64,000 nt of DNA. Source: Chaetomium olivaceum. Its lineage: Eukaryota > Ascomycota > Sordariomycetes > Sordariales > Chaetomiaceae. This document shows positions 46,893 through 57,801 of the stretch, piece after piece. A program made the translations under genes and the position numbers. Below the pieces are notes generated by a model. That model made no database searches and had not been told where the DNA came from. It saw only the letters and a list, made by a program, of their open reading frames with translations. The stretch covers positions 62,001 through 126,000 of the forward strand of contig JAYWVB010000066.1 of assembly GCA_039881045.1 (NCBI GenBank). Reading direction: 5' to 3'. The stretch's first letter is position 1. Every line of letters begins with the position of its first letter.

Positions 46893-48131
46893 ATTGGCGG
46901 CTATTATGCGATAAAATCGATAAAAGAGTGAAGTCGAGGCGGGGATATATCGAGCTGGTAAAAGGGTGGGATGCCGGTGTCGCGGGGGAGAGTTGGGTAG
47001 AAACTTACAGATGCCATCCCGCAAGTTTGATTCGGTTCGCGATTCGAGGCAAGGTGGGCTTGAAAGTCGAAGGGAAGGAAGGAGCTCTTGTTGACGTGGG
47101 GATCAGCAGAGGCTGAGAATGGAGGAGGCGCGACCGATGTTCGTAAATTCAACCGAAGCTAGCGCAGCCGAGACGGGTATCAAAAAACGTAAAGAACGGG
47201 AAAATGCTCGTGAGGCAACGGCTAATAGAACGGGTCGCGGCAGAGGCGATGTTTGTTGAGGGGAAAGAGGAAGAAAGTGGTGATTACGTCGGCCGTGGCT
47301 GAAGTTTTTCGAAAAGTCGAGGTTGCCCAGTGCCCGGGCTGCGAATCTTTGAATGGCTGAAGTGCAACTGCGGCAATGGCAACAGGGCAGCTCTGCGTGC
47401 GCGACAAGGGGGAGGTCCGTTGGCTGGGCCCTGTCGGGCTTAGCGCGAAGTGCTGACCCCACCAGCCAGGCGGGGGACCACTTACCCTGCGACAAAGCAT
47501 CGAATGTGGATGCTTTTTGATGATTCACTCCGGTCAACTCGTGCGTCAATCCAACTCTCTCTCTCCACCTTTCGAAGGAGAATAACGACGGGAGAGCCAG
47601 GCAGCTGGGTGCCTTTTGCGGCCAGTGCCAGCGATTAGGGAGTCCAACCGCTCTTTGCCTACACCCGGAAATACTAGTCATCGTTTTATTGAATGAGTTG
47701 CAAGCCGTGGATTGGCAGCATCACCCCCGCGCCTCATACACAGTAGACAGCCCTGGGCTCCAAGTGTGCCTCTGAAGATATCGACCACACCTCGATTGTA
47801 GCAACCAAACGAGTAATCCGGCCCAAAGAAACTGCCTTTAGTTATTCGGTTTCCTACTCTTTACTTGATCTCTCGTTTCTGATTCTCTTTACCTGATTGA
47901 GTTTGCTTGATTTCATGTTACACAACTCCCACTTCCTCCAATCGTTTCTCTTATTTGATTCCTTTTGCTTGCTCGATTTGAGAACCACCAACTTGCCATT
48001 TTCTATGAGCGGGGGTCAGGCCGGAAAAGCTTTATCATCACATTCTTCCTCTGACATCCCCCGATCGCCAACCCAACGAATTATTGTCCGTCCCATATTA
48101 TTGTCAGCACTCGCCGACAGTGACGAACACA
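46893..48131. other. Divergent promoter region
   Basis: About 1.2 kb between two divergent genes. A 192-codon minus-strand frame (47103-47681) has no recognisable domain and is rejected. A pyrimidine-rich stretch lies at about 47850-47960, close to the next start. Confidence 0.4.
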
Positions 48132-48551
48132 ATGACGGACAGAGCCCTAGTCCAGTCTGCCTGGAAGATCATCCCACACTTCCGCTCAGAAAACATCCAA
48201 GTCACGGTCGACTTCTACACACAAGTGCTCGGTTTTACGGTTGGCGGCATCCACAAGGATAATCAGTCAGGCCAACAGACATTCTGCTCTCTCGGCGCGG
48301 GCGACAAGGTGGCCGCCAACATCTACTTTTCCACTGCTGTCGGGCAGTCGTCGGCATGGATAGCGTTGGGGACGACGGAGCTGGATGATTTCTACGCAGA
48401 GCTGAAGTCGCACGGGAATGCCGAGATCGTGGAGGAGATCGCGGATAAGGAGTGGGGGTATCGACAGTTTACTATCAAAGACACGGACGGGAACAGGCTC
48501 ACGTTCTTCAAGTTTCTGGAGGGCGGGAATCCCGGCGCTGACGGAGAGTGA
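48132..48551 (+). CDS. Glyoxalase/bleomycin-resistance (VOC) fold protein
   Basis: A single-exon frame of 139 residues starting at the ATG at 48132 (context AACACAATGAC). The vicinal-oxygen-chelate fold is shown by IIPHFRSENIQVTVDFYTQV, LGFTVGGIHKD, then ELDDFYAELKSHG, EWGYRQFTIKDTDGNRLTFF. Only one beta-alpha-beta-beta-beta pair is present, so it should dimerise. Such proteins include metal-dependent lyases, isomerases and antibiotic-binding proteins; the substrate cannot be told. An upstream ATG at 48084 in the same frame is less likely. Confidence 0.85.
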   Translation: MTDRALVQSAWKIIPHFRSENIQVTVDFYTQVLGFTVGGIHKDNQSGQQTFCSLGAGDKVAANIYFSTAVGQSSAWIALGTTELDDFYAELKSHGNAEIVEEIADKEWGYRQFTIKDTDGNRLTFFKFLEGGNPGADGE

Positions 48552-49048
48552 GAGGGCAGAATGACCACACGGACGATTGGTTCACGACACCTGCCTTGTC
48601 CATACGTGCTCGGAAGAGAGAGGTATGGACGGTCTGCTGCTCCCTGGCGGGGTTCCGACCAATTACGCGCATGACGGAAAAAGCCTCTGTTGATCGTAAC
48701 TACGCAAGGTGCAGCTGAGTCTGACCGATCCGCTCCACGTAGCACCCGAAGTTTTCAGCTCTACACCGATCATCTCTCCATTCGATGTGGTGGAAATCAA
48801 CGTGAGAAGTTGGCATTGGTCCGAGATATGAAAAGCAGACTAGCCGGGGTACGAAAAGAAGAATGATTGACGTCGTGGCGCACATCAGACCAACAAACAT
48901 AAGCTTATTTGTCCCTCTAAGTCGCTTCTGGCCTAGGCCATTGCGTGCCATCGTTACGCAATGAACCATAAATTCAACGCCTTTCCCCGGTGTCAAGCGA
49001 CACTGATATCCTAACTCACCATCCGTTGAATCTCTTTGGACGTTCACC
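48552..49048. other. Intergenic
   Basis: About 500 bp between two plus-strand genes with no supported feature; it includes the promoter of the secreted binding protein gene. Confidence 0.35.
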
Positions 49049-50074
49049 ATGGTCTCATTTCGATCCCTCGCCGCCGCAACATTGCCGTTCCTCACCGCAG
49101 CCATAGACCCAGCGGCTGTCTACGATGGTGGTTATGGCAAGGATTCGTCCATTCTCCTCGGTATCGGAAACGGGGGCGCTGGACAGAGCGGGCTGATCAA
49201 AGGTATTTCGCCAACTTCACATCCAATTCTAGCCAAAGAACCTTGACTAAAACGTGGGGTACAGCTCTCGCCGATGCATTCATTGAGGACCGGGTCTCCA
49301 ACGGATCCGAGCCTTTCAGGGTCGCGTGGTACCAGAGTGACACAACGTACAGCATCAACTACCTTAAGGACGCTCTGATAGACGTCGCCATCACGTACAG
49401 CCCGGCAGCGGAGAGGATAGCTATCGATCAGGGCATCGCATTGGCCCCTGACTATTACGCCTTCCGCGACCATTTCCTTATCGTCGGCCCCCCCTCCAAC
49501 CCTGCCAACATCTCGGGTGCGTCCGACATCTACACCATTTTCTCCGACCTGCACGAAGCCGCCGAGGCCAAGAACTCCACCCCGCCTGTGAGGTTCCTGA
49601 GCCGCTACGACAAATCCGCCACCAACATCAAGGAGTCCGACCTCTGGATCAGCATCGGCCAGGTACACCACCACTCCCCCCATCATTTCACTTCCACCCA
49701 GCACTAACCCCCCCTCCACCCCCTTCCCACAGGTCCCCTGGTCAACGGCCTACTCAACCTGGTACCACCAATACATCACCTTCCCCATCCAAGCGCTCTC
49801 CGCCGCCATCGTCCTCGACGAGTACACGCTCACGGACCGCGGCACATTCCTCTCGCTCCCGGCCAACCTGACCAGCGAGACGACCATCTTCAAGGCCGCC
49901 ACCGACGAGGAGGACGACCCGCTGCTGAACCCTGCCCATCTGCTCGTGGGCGCGAGGGCGCCCAACCCAGAGACGGCCAAGGCGTTTGCCGAGTGGCTTG
50001 TTAGTGAGGCAGGGCAGGCGGTTGTGGCCGGGTTTGAGAAGGAGGGCGAGCAGTTGTATAGCCCGGCGCCGTAG
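49049..50074 (+). CDS. Secreted TupA-like (tungstate-binding type) periplasmic-binding-fold protein
   Basis: Three exons (49049-49202, 49265-49662, 49733-50074), introns of 62 and 70 nt, giving 297 residues in an unbroken frame. The N-terminus MVSFRSLAAATLPFLTAAID is a signal peptide. The body resembles bacterial ABC-transporter tungstate or molybdate binding proteins of the PBP superfamily: an N-terminal GIGNGGAGQSGL ligand loop, DALIDVAITYSPAAERIAID, DHFLIVGPPSNPANI, FLSRYDKSATNIKESDLW and AFAEWLVSEAGQAVV. Fungi lack the matching ABC transporter, so its role outside the cell is unknown. Potential N-glycosylation sites (Asn-Xaa-Ser/Thr) are visible. Confidence 0.8.
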
Positions 50075-50178
50075 GGGCACCGGGGGGTGTTGGGCCGCTG
50101 GGGGGGATTCGCTTCAGTTGAGGAGACGTCAAGCGCACCGTATTACTTCAACGCTCCCAAGTATAGTGAAGAGAAAGG

Positions 50179-50687
50179 ATTTTCGGACCGTAGCCACGGG
50201 ACCTCATGGACCGTATCACACACACAGTAACACACTCCTCTACAACTGGCATCCTCTGGATCAATTAATAGAGGTATTGTAATTAACTATACTAATTCGA
50301 CAATGACTTTTTAACTTAATGATACAATAGTTTAGATATAATTACTTTATTTTTTCCCTTTCCATTTTCTTTTACTTCTGTTCTTAATTCTATTTCTTTT
50401 TTTATATTCCCTTAGACATCTTCTTTCTTATTTTCTTTCTTCCCCTTCTCTTTCTTTTACTTTCTTTTCTTAAATTTTCTCTTTCTTATTTTCTTTATCT
50501 ATATTTCCGTTTTTCTTTCAGTTCTTCCACTCTTCTTTTATCTTTCCTCACATTTCATTCTCCATTCTCATCTTATCTCTCTTTCTTCTTATTCTCTTTA
50601 CTTGTTTTGTTATTCGCTTCCTAGGTTATGTATCCATGAAAGCTATGTGATACGGCCCATGGGGACCAATGGCTACGGTCCGAAAAT
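50179..50687. mobile_element. MITE-like element with 42-bp terminal inverted repeats
   Basis: Arm 1 (50179-50220) and the reverse complement of arm 2 (50646-50687) agree at 37 of 42 positions; the outer 18 bases (beginning ATTTTCGGACCG) are identical. The 425-bp interior is AT-rich and has no open frame. I could not find a convincing target-site duplication. No second copy is visible in the window. It may be a non-autonomous DNA transposon. Confidence 0.65.
50340..50610 (+). repeat. Polypyrimidine tract (T/C-rich strand)
   Basis: About 270 bp with few purines on the plus strand, inside the inverted-repeat element. It stands out from the GC-rich surroundings. Confidence 0.7.
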
Positions 50688-50947
50688 GCTTCCTTATGAT
50701 GAATCATGCGGAATGAGAGTTATGTTACTTCTGCAAACACTTTTAGTATTTTCGCAGCTCTTTTATGACAACGGGAAGATGTGCGTATCGAACCGTCAAC
50801 CACTGATGATTAGATACCTGGGTAAAAAACCTAGCCCCTTCCCCTAGTGTACCAGCCTGTGTCTTGAACTATCCCTGTTCCAATCCCATCATCCCCCAAT
50901 GACCCCTTTGACACACTAACAGAGTGACAACAAGATCACACCCATCC

Positions 50948-51815
50948 TTAGTTAGGCCACTGCTTCGGGCCAGGCATGGGCGCAAATGAAGGGGGCGGCT
51001 GAGCCCAGCTATCAAGCTGAATAGCCGGGTCGTTGGGCTGATAGCCACCGGGGAACTTGATGGTCGGTCCTGGCGCCTTGCCGTTGTAGTCGCTGGCAAT
51101 GTCGAGGTGAGCGCACTAAAAGCAACCCCGGCATGTCAGCAAATCAACACGACATACAACGCACCAGGAAACCCGGAACTTGTCGTCCGCATCTCACCTG
51201 GAAGTACATCTCCTTCTGGCGGTATGGCTGGTGGATGCTCATCTGCTCGATGCGCATCAGGTACTGGCCGGCGGGGATCTCCTTGGGCAGCTTGAACTCG
51301 AATTTCTTCAGGTCGCGCGTCAGCCAGCCCTGGTCGGTGCCGTTCCAGGGCATCATGGTGCCCAGCTGGTAGACCTTGAAAAAATCGCCAGAGCCGTCGT
51401 AGTCACGGACATCGCCGGGGGCTTTGGAGAGATAGATCTATGTGATGAGGTAGGGTTAGTGGGAGTAGAGGAGGCTTGGGTCGGGGTTGAGAAGATGGGT
51501 GGGACTTGCCGTGACCGGGCCGGGGTGGTAGATGCCAAAGTCGAGATGGAGGTGGAAGCCGACCGTGTCTTTGCCGGCGGTCACTTTGGCCGTCTTGGGC
51601 TGGGAGCGGTGGTTCCACGAGCCCTTGTTGCAGCGAAAGTCGTTGCTGCTGAGGATATCCGGGGTGAAGGAGGGCTGGAAGCCGTTGTCGTGCTCCCGGA
51701 CGTATTCATAGGCATTTGTCTTGACGCCGTTGAGCATCAGATGTGGGAATAGGAAGTGGGCGTTTGAAAGTTGGGGAAGAAGGGCGAGAGCCCCGTAGGC
51801 AAGAGACAAGTGCAT
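50948..51815 (-). CDS. AA9 lytic polysaccharide monooxygenase (secreted)
   Basis: Three exons (51815-51510, 51437-51198, 51115-50948) encode 237 residues. A 19-residue signal peptide ending SNA precedes the mature N-terminal His (HFLFPHLMLNG), the first histidine-brace ligand. The second His lies in FGIYHPGPVTIYLSKAPGDV, and the axial Tyr is likely in RQKEMYFQC. Cys residues in RCNKGSW and at YFQC fit the usual disulphide. AA9 enzymes cleave cellulose or hemicellulose oxidatively using copper. The first intron (51509-51438) uses a GC-AG pair with a strong GCAAGT donor; the second is GT-AG. There is no carbohydrate-binding module. The frame is intact. Confidence 0.92.
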
Positions 51816-52673
51816 GTTGAGCTGTCTAGTCCGGATACTGGGGGGAAGCTTAGAGTTTAGAGCTGAGGGATGGATATCTCCAAACTTGCCGGGATGAGAA
51901 GGCCAATTTATACTTGCTTGACCGATCATTCCCAGACTTGGGTACAATCTTCACTCCCCCATTTTGTTATGCTGCCTGCACTGCCGTGCTGGTCACCGCA
52001 ATCCCATCCCATGCCCTTGTCGGGTTCCAAGGTAAAAACCCAACGTTGCTTTGAAGACTTGGTTCTCTCATGACATCCGAGTCATGATGATTTAATCTAG
52101 AGGACCAACAGCGACAGAGTTGACCATTGGAGGATGATAGTTTGGGCGATCAGCGGAGGGGGTTCCGAGTCTTGAAGCGTTCTGAAATGGGACGTGCTTT
52201 CTCATTCCAGCACGCGCTCGAATGAGATACAAGAGCGGTTAGGAGATTCGAAACAGGCCCGACTGATGGCTGCGGTATGTTTTAGCGAATGCTACCTGGG
52301 TTACAGAAGCGGGAGAAGTACGGTAAGTACCCTAACTACCGAAGTGAGGATACCCGGCGTGCCAGCAAAGTTAAATCGATGGCGCCTCGTCTTATTGGCT
52401 GTTCTCATGCTGGGCTTGGCAAGTCTGGAACCGTACGTTACGTGGCGGCTGCGGTCTTCCGTAACCTTCTTGCCGCGCCAAACACCGATTCTGTCAATCT
52501 CCACTGAACTCTGAGTGGGAGATGAGATCCCACCAAACTATTTCATGCTCGGTATTTAGGTACCTAATACAACCCAAGCTGTACAGACGGTAGCTTACTG
52601 GGGTATTGGATGCAACCGTTTGGCGTCGAGTGAGCCAGCAGGCGGCGGCGGACCTGTGTGGACAGTGGGCGAA
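51816..52673. other. Shared divergent promoter of AA9 gene and Zn2Cys6 factor
   Basis: About 860 bp between two divergent start codons. It contains the AA9 TATA box and a CreA-like CTGGGG at 51838-51843, too short to be conclusive. No coding frame is supported. Confidence 0.45.
51907..51912 (-). promoter_or_regulatory. TATA box of the AA9 gene
   Basis: TATAAA on the minus strand, about 92 bases before the start codon, in a position suitable for a TATA-driven promoter. Confidence 0.55.
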
Positions 52674-54570
52674 ATGGGAGAGTCCGAGAACCCGAAGCGA
52701 CATTGCTGGGAATGCCTTCGCCGCTGTGTTGTTTGCGACTCGACGAGGCCAGCATGCAACAGGTGCACGGCAGCCGGAAATGCCTGCCCTGGATATGGCG
52801 ACGTCAAACCGAAGCGGTTGGTATGGCTTGCGCCTGGGAAGGTGAAATCTCGAAGTCGAAGACCAAAAGTGTCACCGTTATCAGCTTTGTCCGCCGAACC
52901 GACCGAGCTCCAGGGTCAGGCTCATCCAGTCTCGGCGCCACACACCTACCCTAGCGGTGTCGTCTACGGCTCCATCCCGCGCTTCGGTGCGGATGCAGAC
53001 GGCGATGCTTTGATTCACGCTGCAGAGTACTGCAAGTTCTATCTACCGTAGCAGGTACCCCTGCCCTGCCGCGGGCCTCCATCGCTAACTAGGCCTTGGC
53101 CCCCTTCCTAGATAATGTCTGCATCTACCAAGATCTTATCCCCCTACTAGAACTTGGAGACAACCCTGCCATATATCGACTATCGCCGTCCCTCATCCGG
53201 GAGGCCGTTTCGCTCCCCGATTACTTGCAACTCGGGATGCTTTGCATGGCCCTCAGCCATCGGATGAACCGCGCTCTAGGTGACCCTCAAGTCAACCACA
53301 AGGCCCTAACGGAGAAGTTTTATACCCATCGGGGCAATGCCATCCGCTCGCTTAGAGAGTTCCTAAATCAGGAGAGTCACCGTGCAGGCGACGTTGTTAT
53401 TGCCGGCATCGTGACCCTCCTACTGGTGGACGTGAGTGCTACCGCTTCCACACAAATGCGAGCCCTAAAGAGCCTAATAGAGTCTTGCTGCAGCTTCAGC
53501 AGGGCGCTTCCCTAAACTGGCGGCCACACGTCGAGGGCGCCATCAAGCTGATCCAGTTGCGTGGCGGGTTTGCCACCCTGGCCAGCAAGGCCTTGGAGCC
53601 GCAGCTCGTCTTCCTCTGCTCGTATGTGACATCTCCCCGGATCTCCACACTTCACTGGCGAGGAGGGTTAAAGGAGCCATCACCACGGCTTGATACAGTA
53701 CTAACCACCGCACACCCGATATTAGCATGGCCGTCATCGGCAACACCACCTGCCCCGCCTCCGACCTCTCCATGACCCCAGCCCACCTCGCCGCGCTCGA
53801 CGTCGTCCTCGGCTCGACCCTCGCCCGCTTCCAGATGTGCCCCCCACCGCTCTTCGCCGAGATCATCCGCATCAACCACCTCCGGCTGCGCGCCACACAG
53901 CAGCACGTCCACCACCACCCTACCTCGGACGCGGAGCCGGGCTCACTAACCCACGAAGCCTACTCCATCCTCTCCCGCATCAACGCCTTCTCCCCAACCC
54001 ACTGGGCCGCCACCAAGCCCCGCGCCCGCGACGACGATGGGCCCTGGTCGGCCGCATCTACCACGCCGCCGTGGCGCTGTACTGGGCGGCTGCGCTGCAG
54101 AGCGTGTCTGTACTGCTCCCGACCGCGGCCCTAAGAGCCGAGTGTACCGCGCGCACACGCCTGCTGCGGGATTTGCTTGTGCGGGGGGTGGGGAGTCCGA
54201 GGACCAGGCAGGGGATGCTGTGGCCGTTGGTGGTGTTGGGCGTGTTGGCGGCGGGTATGATGGCAATTGTGGTGGTGGGGGTAATGACGGCGATGATGCC
54301 TATGGTGCTACCCACGGCGATGGCTGCGGCTGGGGCTGGGGCGGGGGGGCAGGCAGCTCGGGAGGGATACGGGACTTCGTCGCGGCCCAGCTGCCCGTTC
54401 TTGCTCGGCACGGGGGCACGTGCATGCCGCTTGTGGCGAAGGAGGTGTTGGAGAGGTTCTGGGCGTCTGGAGAGACGCGGTGGGATGCCTGCTTTGATCG
54501 GCCGTATGCGTTTGTGATGCTGATTGCGGTGGATACAAGTCGGATAATGGAGCGTGAGCGCGTTAGGTGA
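52674..54570 (+). CDS. Zn(II)2Cys6 transcription factor (frame-broken)
   Basis: The start is placed at the ATG at 52674 (MGESENPKRHCWEC), eight codons before the zinc cluster. The binuclear cluster CWECLRRCVVCDSTRPACNR and its continuation CTAAGNACPGYG follow C-x2-C-x6-C-x6-C-x2-C-x6-C. A fungal-TF middle region follows: VCIYQDLIPLLELGDNPAIY, LQLGMLCMALSHRMNRAL, NWRPHVEGAIKLIQLRGGFA. Introns at 53432-53493 and 53622-53725 splice in frame. The first intron, ending near 53093 or 53111, could not be fitted in phase. Frame shifts near 54040-54050 and at a G7 run (54343-54349) separate the C-terminal LVGRIYHAAVALYWAAALQS and CMPLVAKEVLERFWASGETR. Its position divergent from the AA9 gene suggests, but does not show, a link. 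Confidence 0.82.
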
Positions 54571-55235
54571 GGGGTTTACTGCTGGGGAGTCCCTTGGGTT
54601 TTGATGTGTAGAGTATGTATTGTGTCTTCTTAGAATTGGGTCACTTCCATTGTACATACATAGAGCAGAAGCTGTAAGGGTCGAGAATCATCAGATCAAT
54701 ATCATGGGAAGAAACGCGACGGCTTATGAGATTCGGACATGTCGAGAAATAATATGACCAACTAACTAAATATCTCCATTCTACCACGCCCGTCATTGAG
54801 TTCTTGGTATTCTAAAGTCTCTCCCAAACCTGTGCTAAGCCTCAAGCGTCAACACCACCCCTGCCTCCTCCCTCAGTTTTTTGACCCACGATGTGTTTTC
54901 GCGGTGGACGAAAGCAAACCGGACCGCTCGCCGCTCTGATCGGATCGTTCAGACACCAGGCAGTAGGAAGCGAATGATTTGTAATATGAACTAGTAAAGA
55001 AACGAAGAAGAAATGATATTCGTAGGTAATTACTGGTAGCGTCTTTCTATATGCCGTATCTAAACACTGAAATACCCGGCCCATTAATTTATCTTACAGA
55101 CTATCAAAGGGCCCTCTGCTCCCCCCGCCCCCTTCCCTTTCCCTCTCACATTCCCGCTCCTCAAATCACCCCAACACCCACCAGATCACCCCCGTCCCTG
55201 CAACCCCCGGTACCCATTCACCCCCCTTGAACCAT
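54571..55235. other. Convergent intergenic region
   Basis: About 660 bp between the 3' ends of the Zn2Cys6 factor and the RTA1-like gene. No feature is supported. Confidence 0.4.
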
Positions 55236-56456
55236 TCAGGCCGTAGTCTGGTTAGAATAGCCACTATTCGGCGGGTACTCGCCCAACTCGCGCATGCCAT
55301 CCGCGCGGCGCTCGTTCTTATTACGAAACAACATGCCAAACGTCAGCACATGCGCCGTCTTCGCCAACAACGGCCTCGAATCCTCGGTCTTCTCCCCCGC
55401 CACCTCCGTCCCATCCTCAGCCAGATAGATGTGATGGTCCCGCGGCAGGAATCGTCCGGGATGCCAGACGTTCCACAACCACGAATTCAGCAGCATCAGC
55501 GTCGCCTCAAACACGTAAAAGTACACCTCGTACCGCACCAGCGGACTCAGCGCCCTCAACGCCTCCATGTCGTCCAGATCAACCTCCGTGTTCCCGGAGT
55601 GCTCGACCAGGCGGAACACGCAGCGCACAAAGATGAGCGCCATGCTGGCGTACAAGACCAACAGCGTGTTCCCGACGGCCCTGGTATGCACACTCTGCAG
55701 CCGGCGGCGCTGCCCGCGGCCGGTGGCGGTGAAGCGGTGGTGGAACAGCGCGGCGAGAGCCACAAATATAACGATGACGATGACCTGCAGGGCGAGGGCG
55801 GCGATGGTGAGGTTCTTGCCGAGGGCCTGTGAGCGGCCGGAGGGGTTGGCGATGAGCGAGACGCCGACGGCGTTGAGCGCTTCGACGACGGCCATGAGCC
55901 CGCCGAAGATGGCCAGGACTCGGTTGGCGGGGAGCGGCGCGCAGTAGGGGACGTAGTAGAAGACGCGGCCGAGGACGTGGTAGTTGGATAGTTCGAGGAG
56001 GGGGCTGGATGGAAGGGGTGTTAGTGGGGAATGGGGATGGGAACCTAATCACGGCGAGCTGGTTACGGAGATGGAGAACTCACGGGCAGATGTAGATAAA
56101 GATCTGGGTGAGGATGAACATGATCAAGGGCGTCCTGTCGGTGCGAAGGTATAGGTAGTTGTACGATCCCCATTCTCGAATTGCGTAGCCAGCAGTGAAG
56201 GAGATGGCGCAGACGACATGCAGCCACATCAGCTTCCATGCGTTGTAGCGGACGCATTGCCATGTGTGGAAAACCGCTGATAGGCCATAGGCGATGGCGA
56301 AGAAGATGGGCGCTGCTTGGTTCGGAGCGTAAACATACAAACTAAATAAGACTGAATCATGTCAGCCCTCAGCCCTGGAATCTTGGGTATTTGGGGGTAT
56401 GCTCTGGATTCAGTGGCTTGAGTTCGGTGTCTTACCGGGTTCTCCAGGGGCGCCAT
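55236..56456 (-). CDS. RTA1-like seven-transmembrane protein
   Basis: Exons at 56456-56436, 56351-56084 and 56004-55236, with introns of 84 and 79 nt, give about 352 residues if one base is missing in exon 1. The RTA1 family of lipid-translocating or resistance-associated membrane proteins is shown by YVYAPNQAAPIFFAIAYGLS, AGYAIREWGSYNYLYLRTD, NRVLAIFGGLMAVVEALNAV, LVRYEVYFYVFEATLMLLNS and WNVWHPGRFLP. Several hydrophobic helices are evident; the C-terminal tail is hydrophilic. The exon 1 donor (GTAAGA) leaves phase 0, while the exon 2 acceptor (GATTCAG) needs phase 1. A single missing C in the CCCC of the first codons would resolve this. Confidence 0.85.
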
Positions 56457-57801
56457 TTTGAAAGTCGGGACGCAAGGAAGAAAAGCCAAACCAAAGTTCA
56501 AGTGTGGCCGGAGGATGGTAGTTGCTGGCGATGGCGGCGACCACTTGGTTGGGGTGGATGTTTAAGTTCCATATTGTCGGGCTTCCTCCAGCCGTTTTAT
56601 ATGAACTCTTTTGAGTCCCAGTTTTTTAAAACCTTGTCCATATTTGGCTTTCCTAGGCCCCGTCATTCATGGAAAGATCCTTCAGGGGCTTTGAAAATGC
56701 CCCAGGACGGCTAACCCAAGCCGGACGCGTAATGTTCTGAGTGCGGTCATCCATGAGCGGGTGATGAGGCACGACGGCTTCGTCCCAAATAGGATAATAC
56801 GTTTGCCAAGTCTGCCAAGACCATCAAACCCCTGCTGCAGATCATCCCCTCGTTGTGTCCACAGCAGTTAGTCTAGAAAGAAAGGCTGAGTACCTGAAGT
56901 TTGACCCCCATCCATCGGACCCTCACCGTTTGATCCACGCCATGTGAGAGAAAGGGATCCTACATCTTTGGGGTACAGTTGGCGTGGTGCGGCTCTGCTT
57001 ACGCGTCGTTGGCATCGTCTAATTTCTCGTTTGACGTCGCAGACACAGCTTTCCGCCGGGAACCAGCGCTCCCAAGTCCCAACAATCCAGTCAGTCCAAC
57101 CACGCGCTATGATTGGATTGAATTGGTGCCTTTTCAAAAATTGATAGTGTTCGAGATTTCCAGCTTACAACAGTGAACATTGGTAATGCTTGTTGGGGTA
57201 ATGTTGAACTCACTGGCCTTGGTGTTGCCTAGTCAATGGCTTCCTCTATCCCGGGCCCTGTTCCGGAGTACAAATCGACATGGTATCACGTTATAAGTCG
57301 ACCTGCATTTCACGACAGAGGTCCCCTGAAAATAGTACAACGTCCCAATCACTTACCACCCTAAGGATAAACATGAGCCAAGTAAGGGTGCAAGAATAGG
57401 AGGTGGCAACTAGCCCCACCACACTGTGCAAGGCAACCTAACCGCCCACATCTTCCACACCTAGTACCTACGTCTGTGTAGGTTGGCCAACTCCCTCTCC
57501 CTCTTGACACACACGGCCACATCACAGCCCTAAGAGAAACATCACGAGCGCAGTGACTTTATTCAACAATGTCTACCCATGTAGTAGTGCTGGAAGCAGC
57601 GACATGGAGAGAGTGCAAGCAGCGAAGAGGACCATAAGTCGGGTAAGGACTAGCACATCAATTCTGATGATACCTCAACAACGTCCCAGCGGCTGTTGAA
57701 AGTTTTAACTAGCTACATGTTGACATTTTCTTCACCTCCTTTCCAACTCCTTGTCGATGAACCAGTCACCAGAAGGGTAGGCAACGGCAGGCCACAAAGA
57801 C
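56457..57801. other. Intergenic
   Basis: About 1.3 kb containing the RTA1-like promoter and the 3' region of the small duplicated-repeat gene. No open frame or repeat of note. Confidence 0.4.

Larger units (their letters stand above)
50075..50947. other. Intergenic region holding the MITE-like element
   Basis: Lies between the convergent TupA-like and AA9 genes. Apart from the inverted-repeat element I see no gene. Confidence 0.5.

Noticed and set aside
47103..47681. 192-codon minus-strand frame
   Set aside because: No domain, poor start context, and it occupies the divergent promoter of the DUF2433 and glyoxalase genes.
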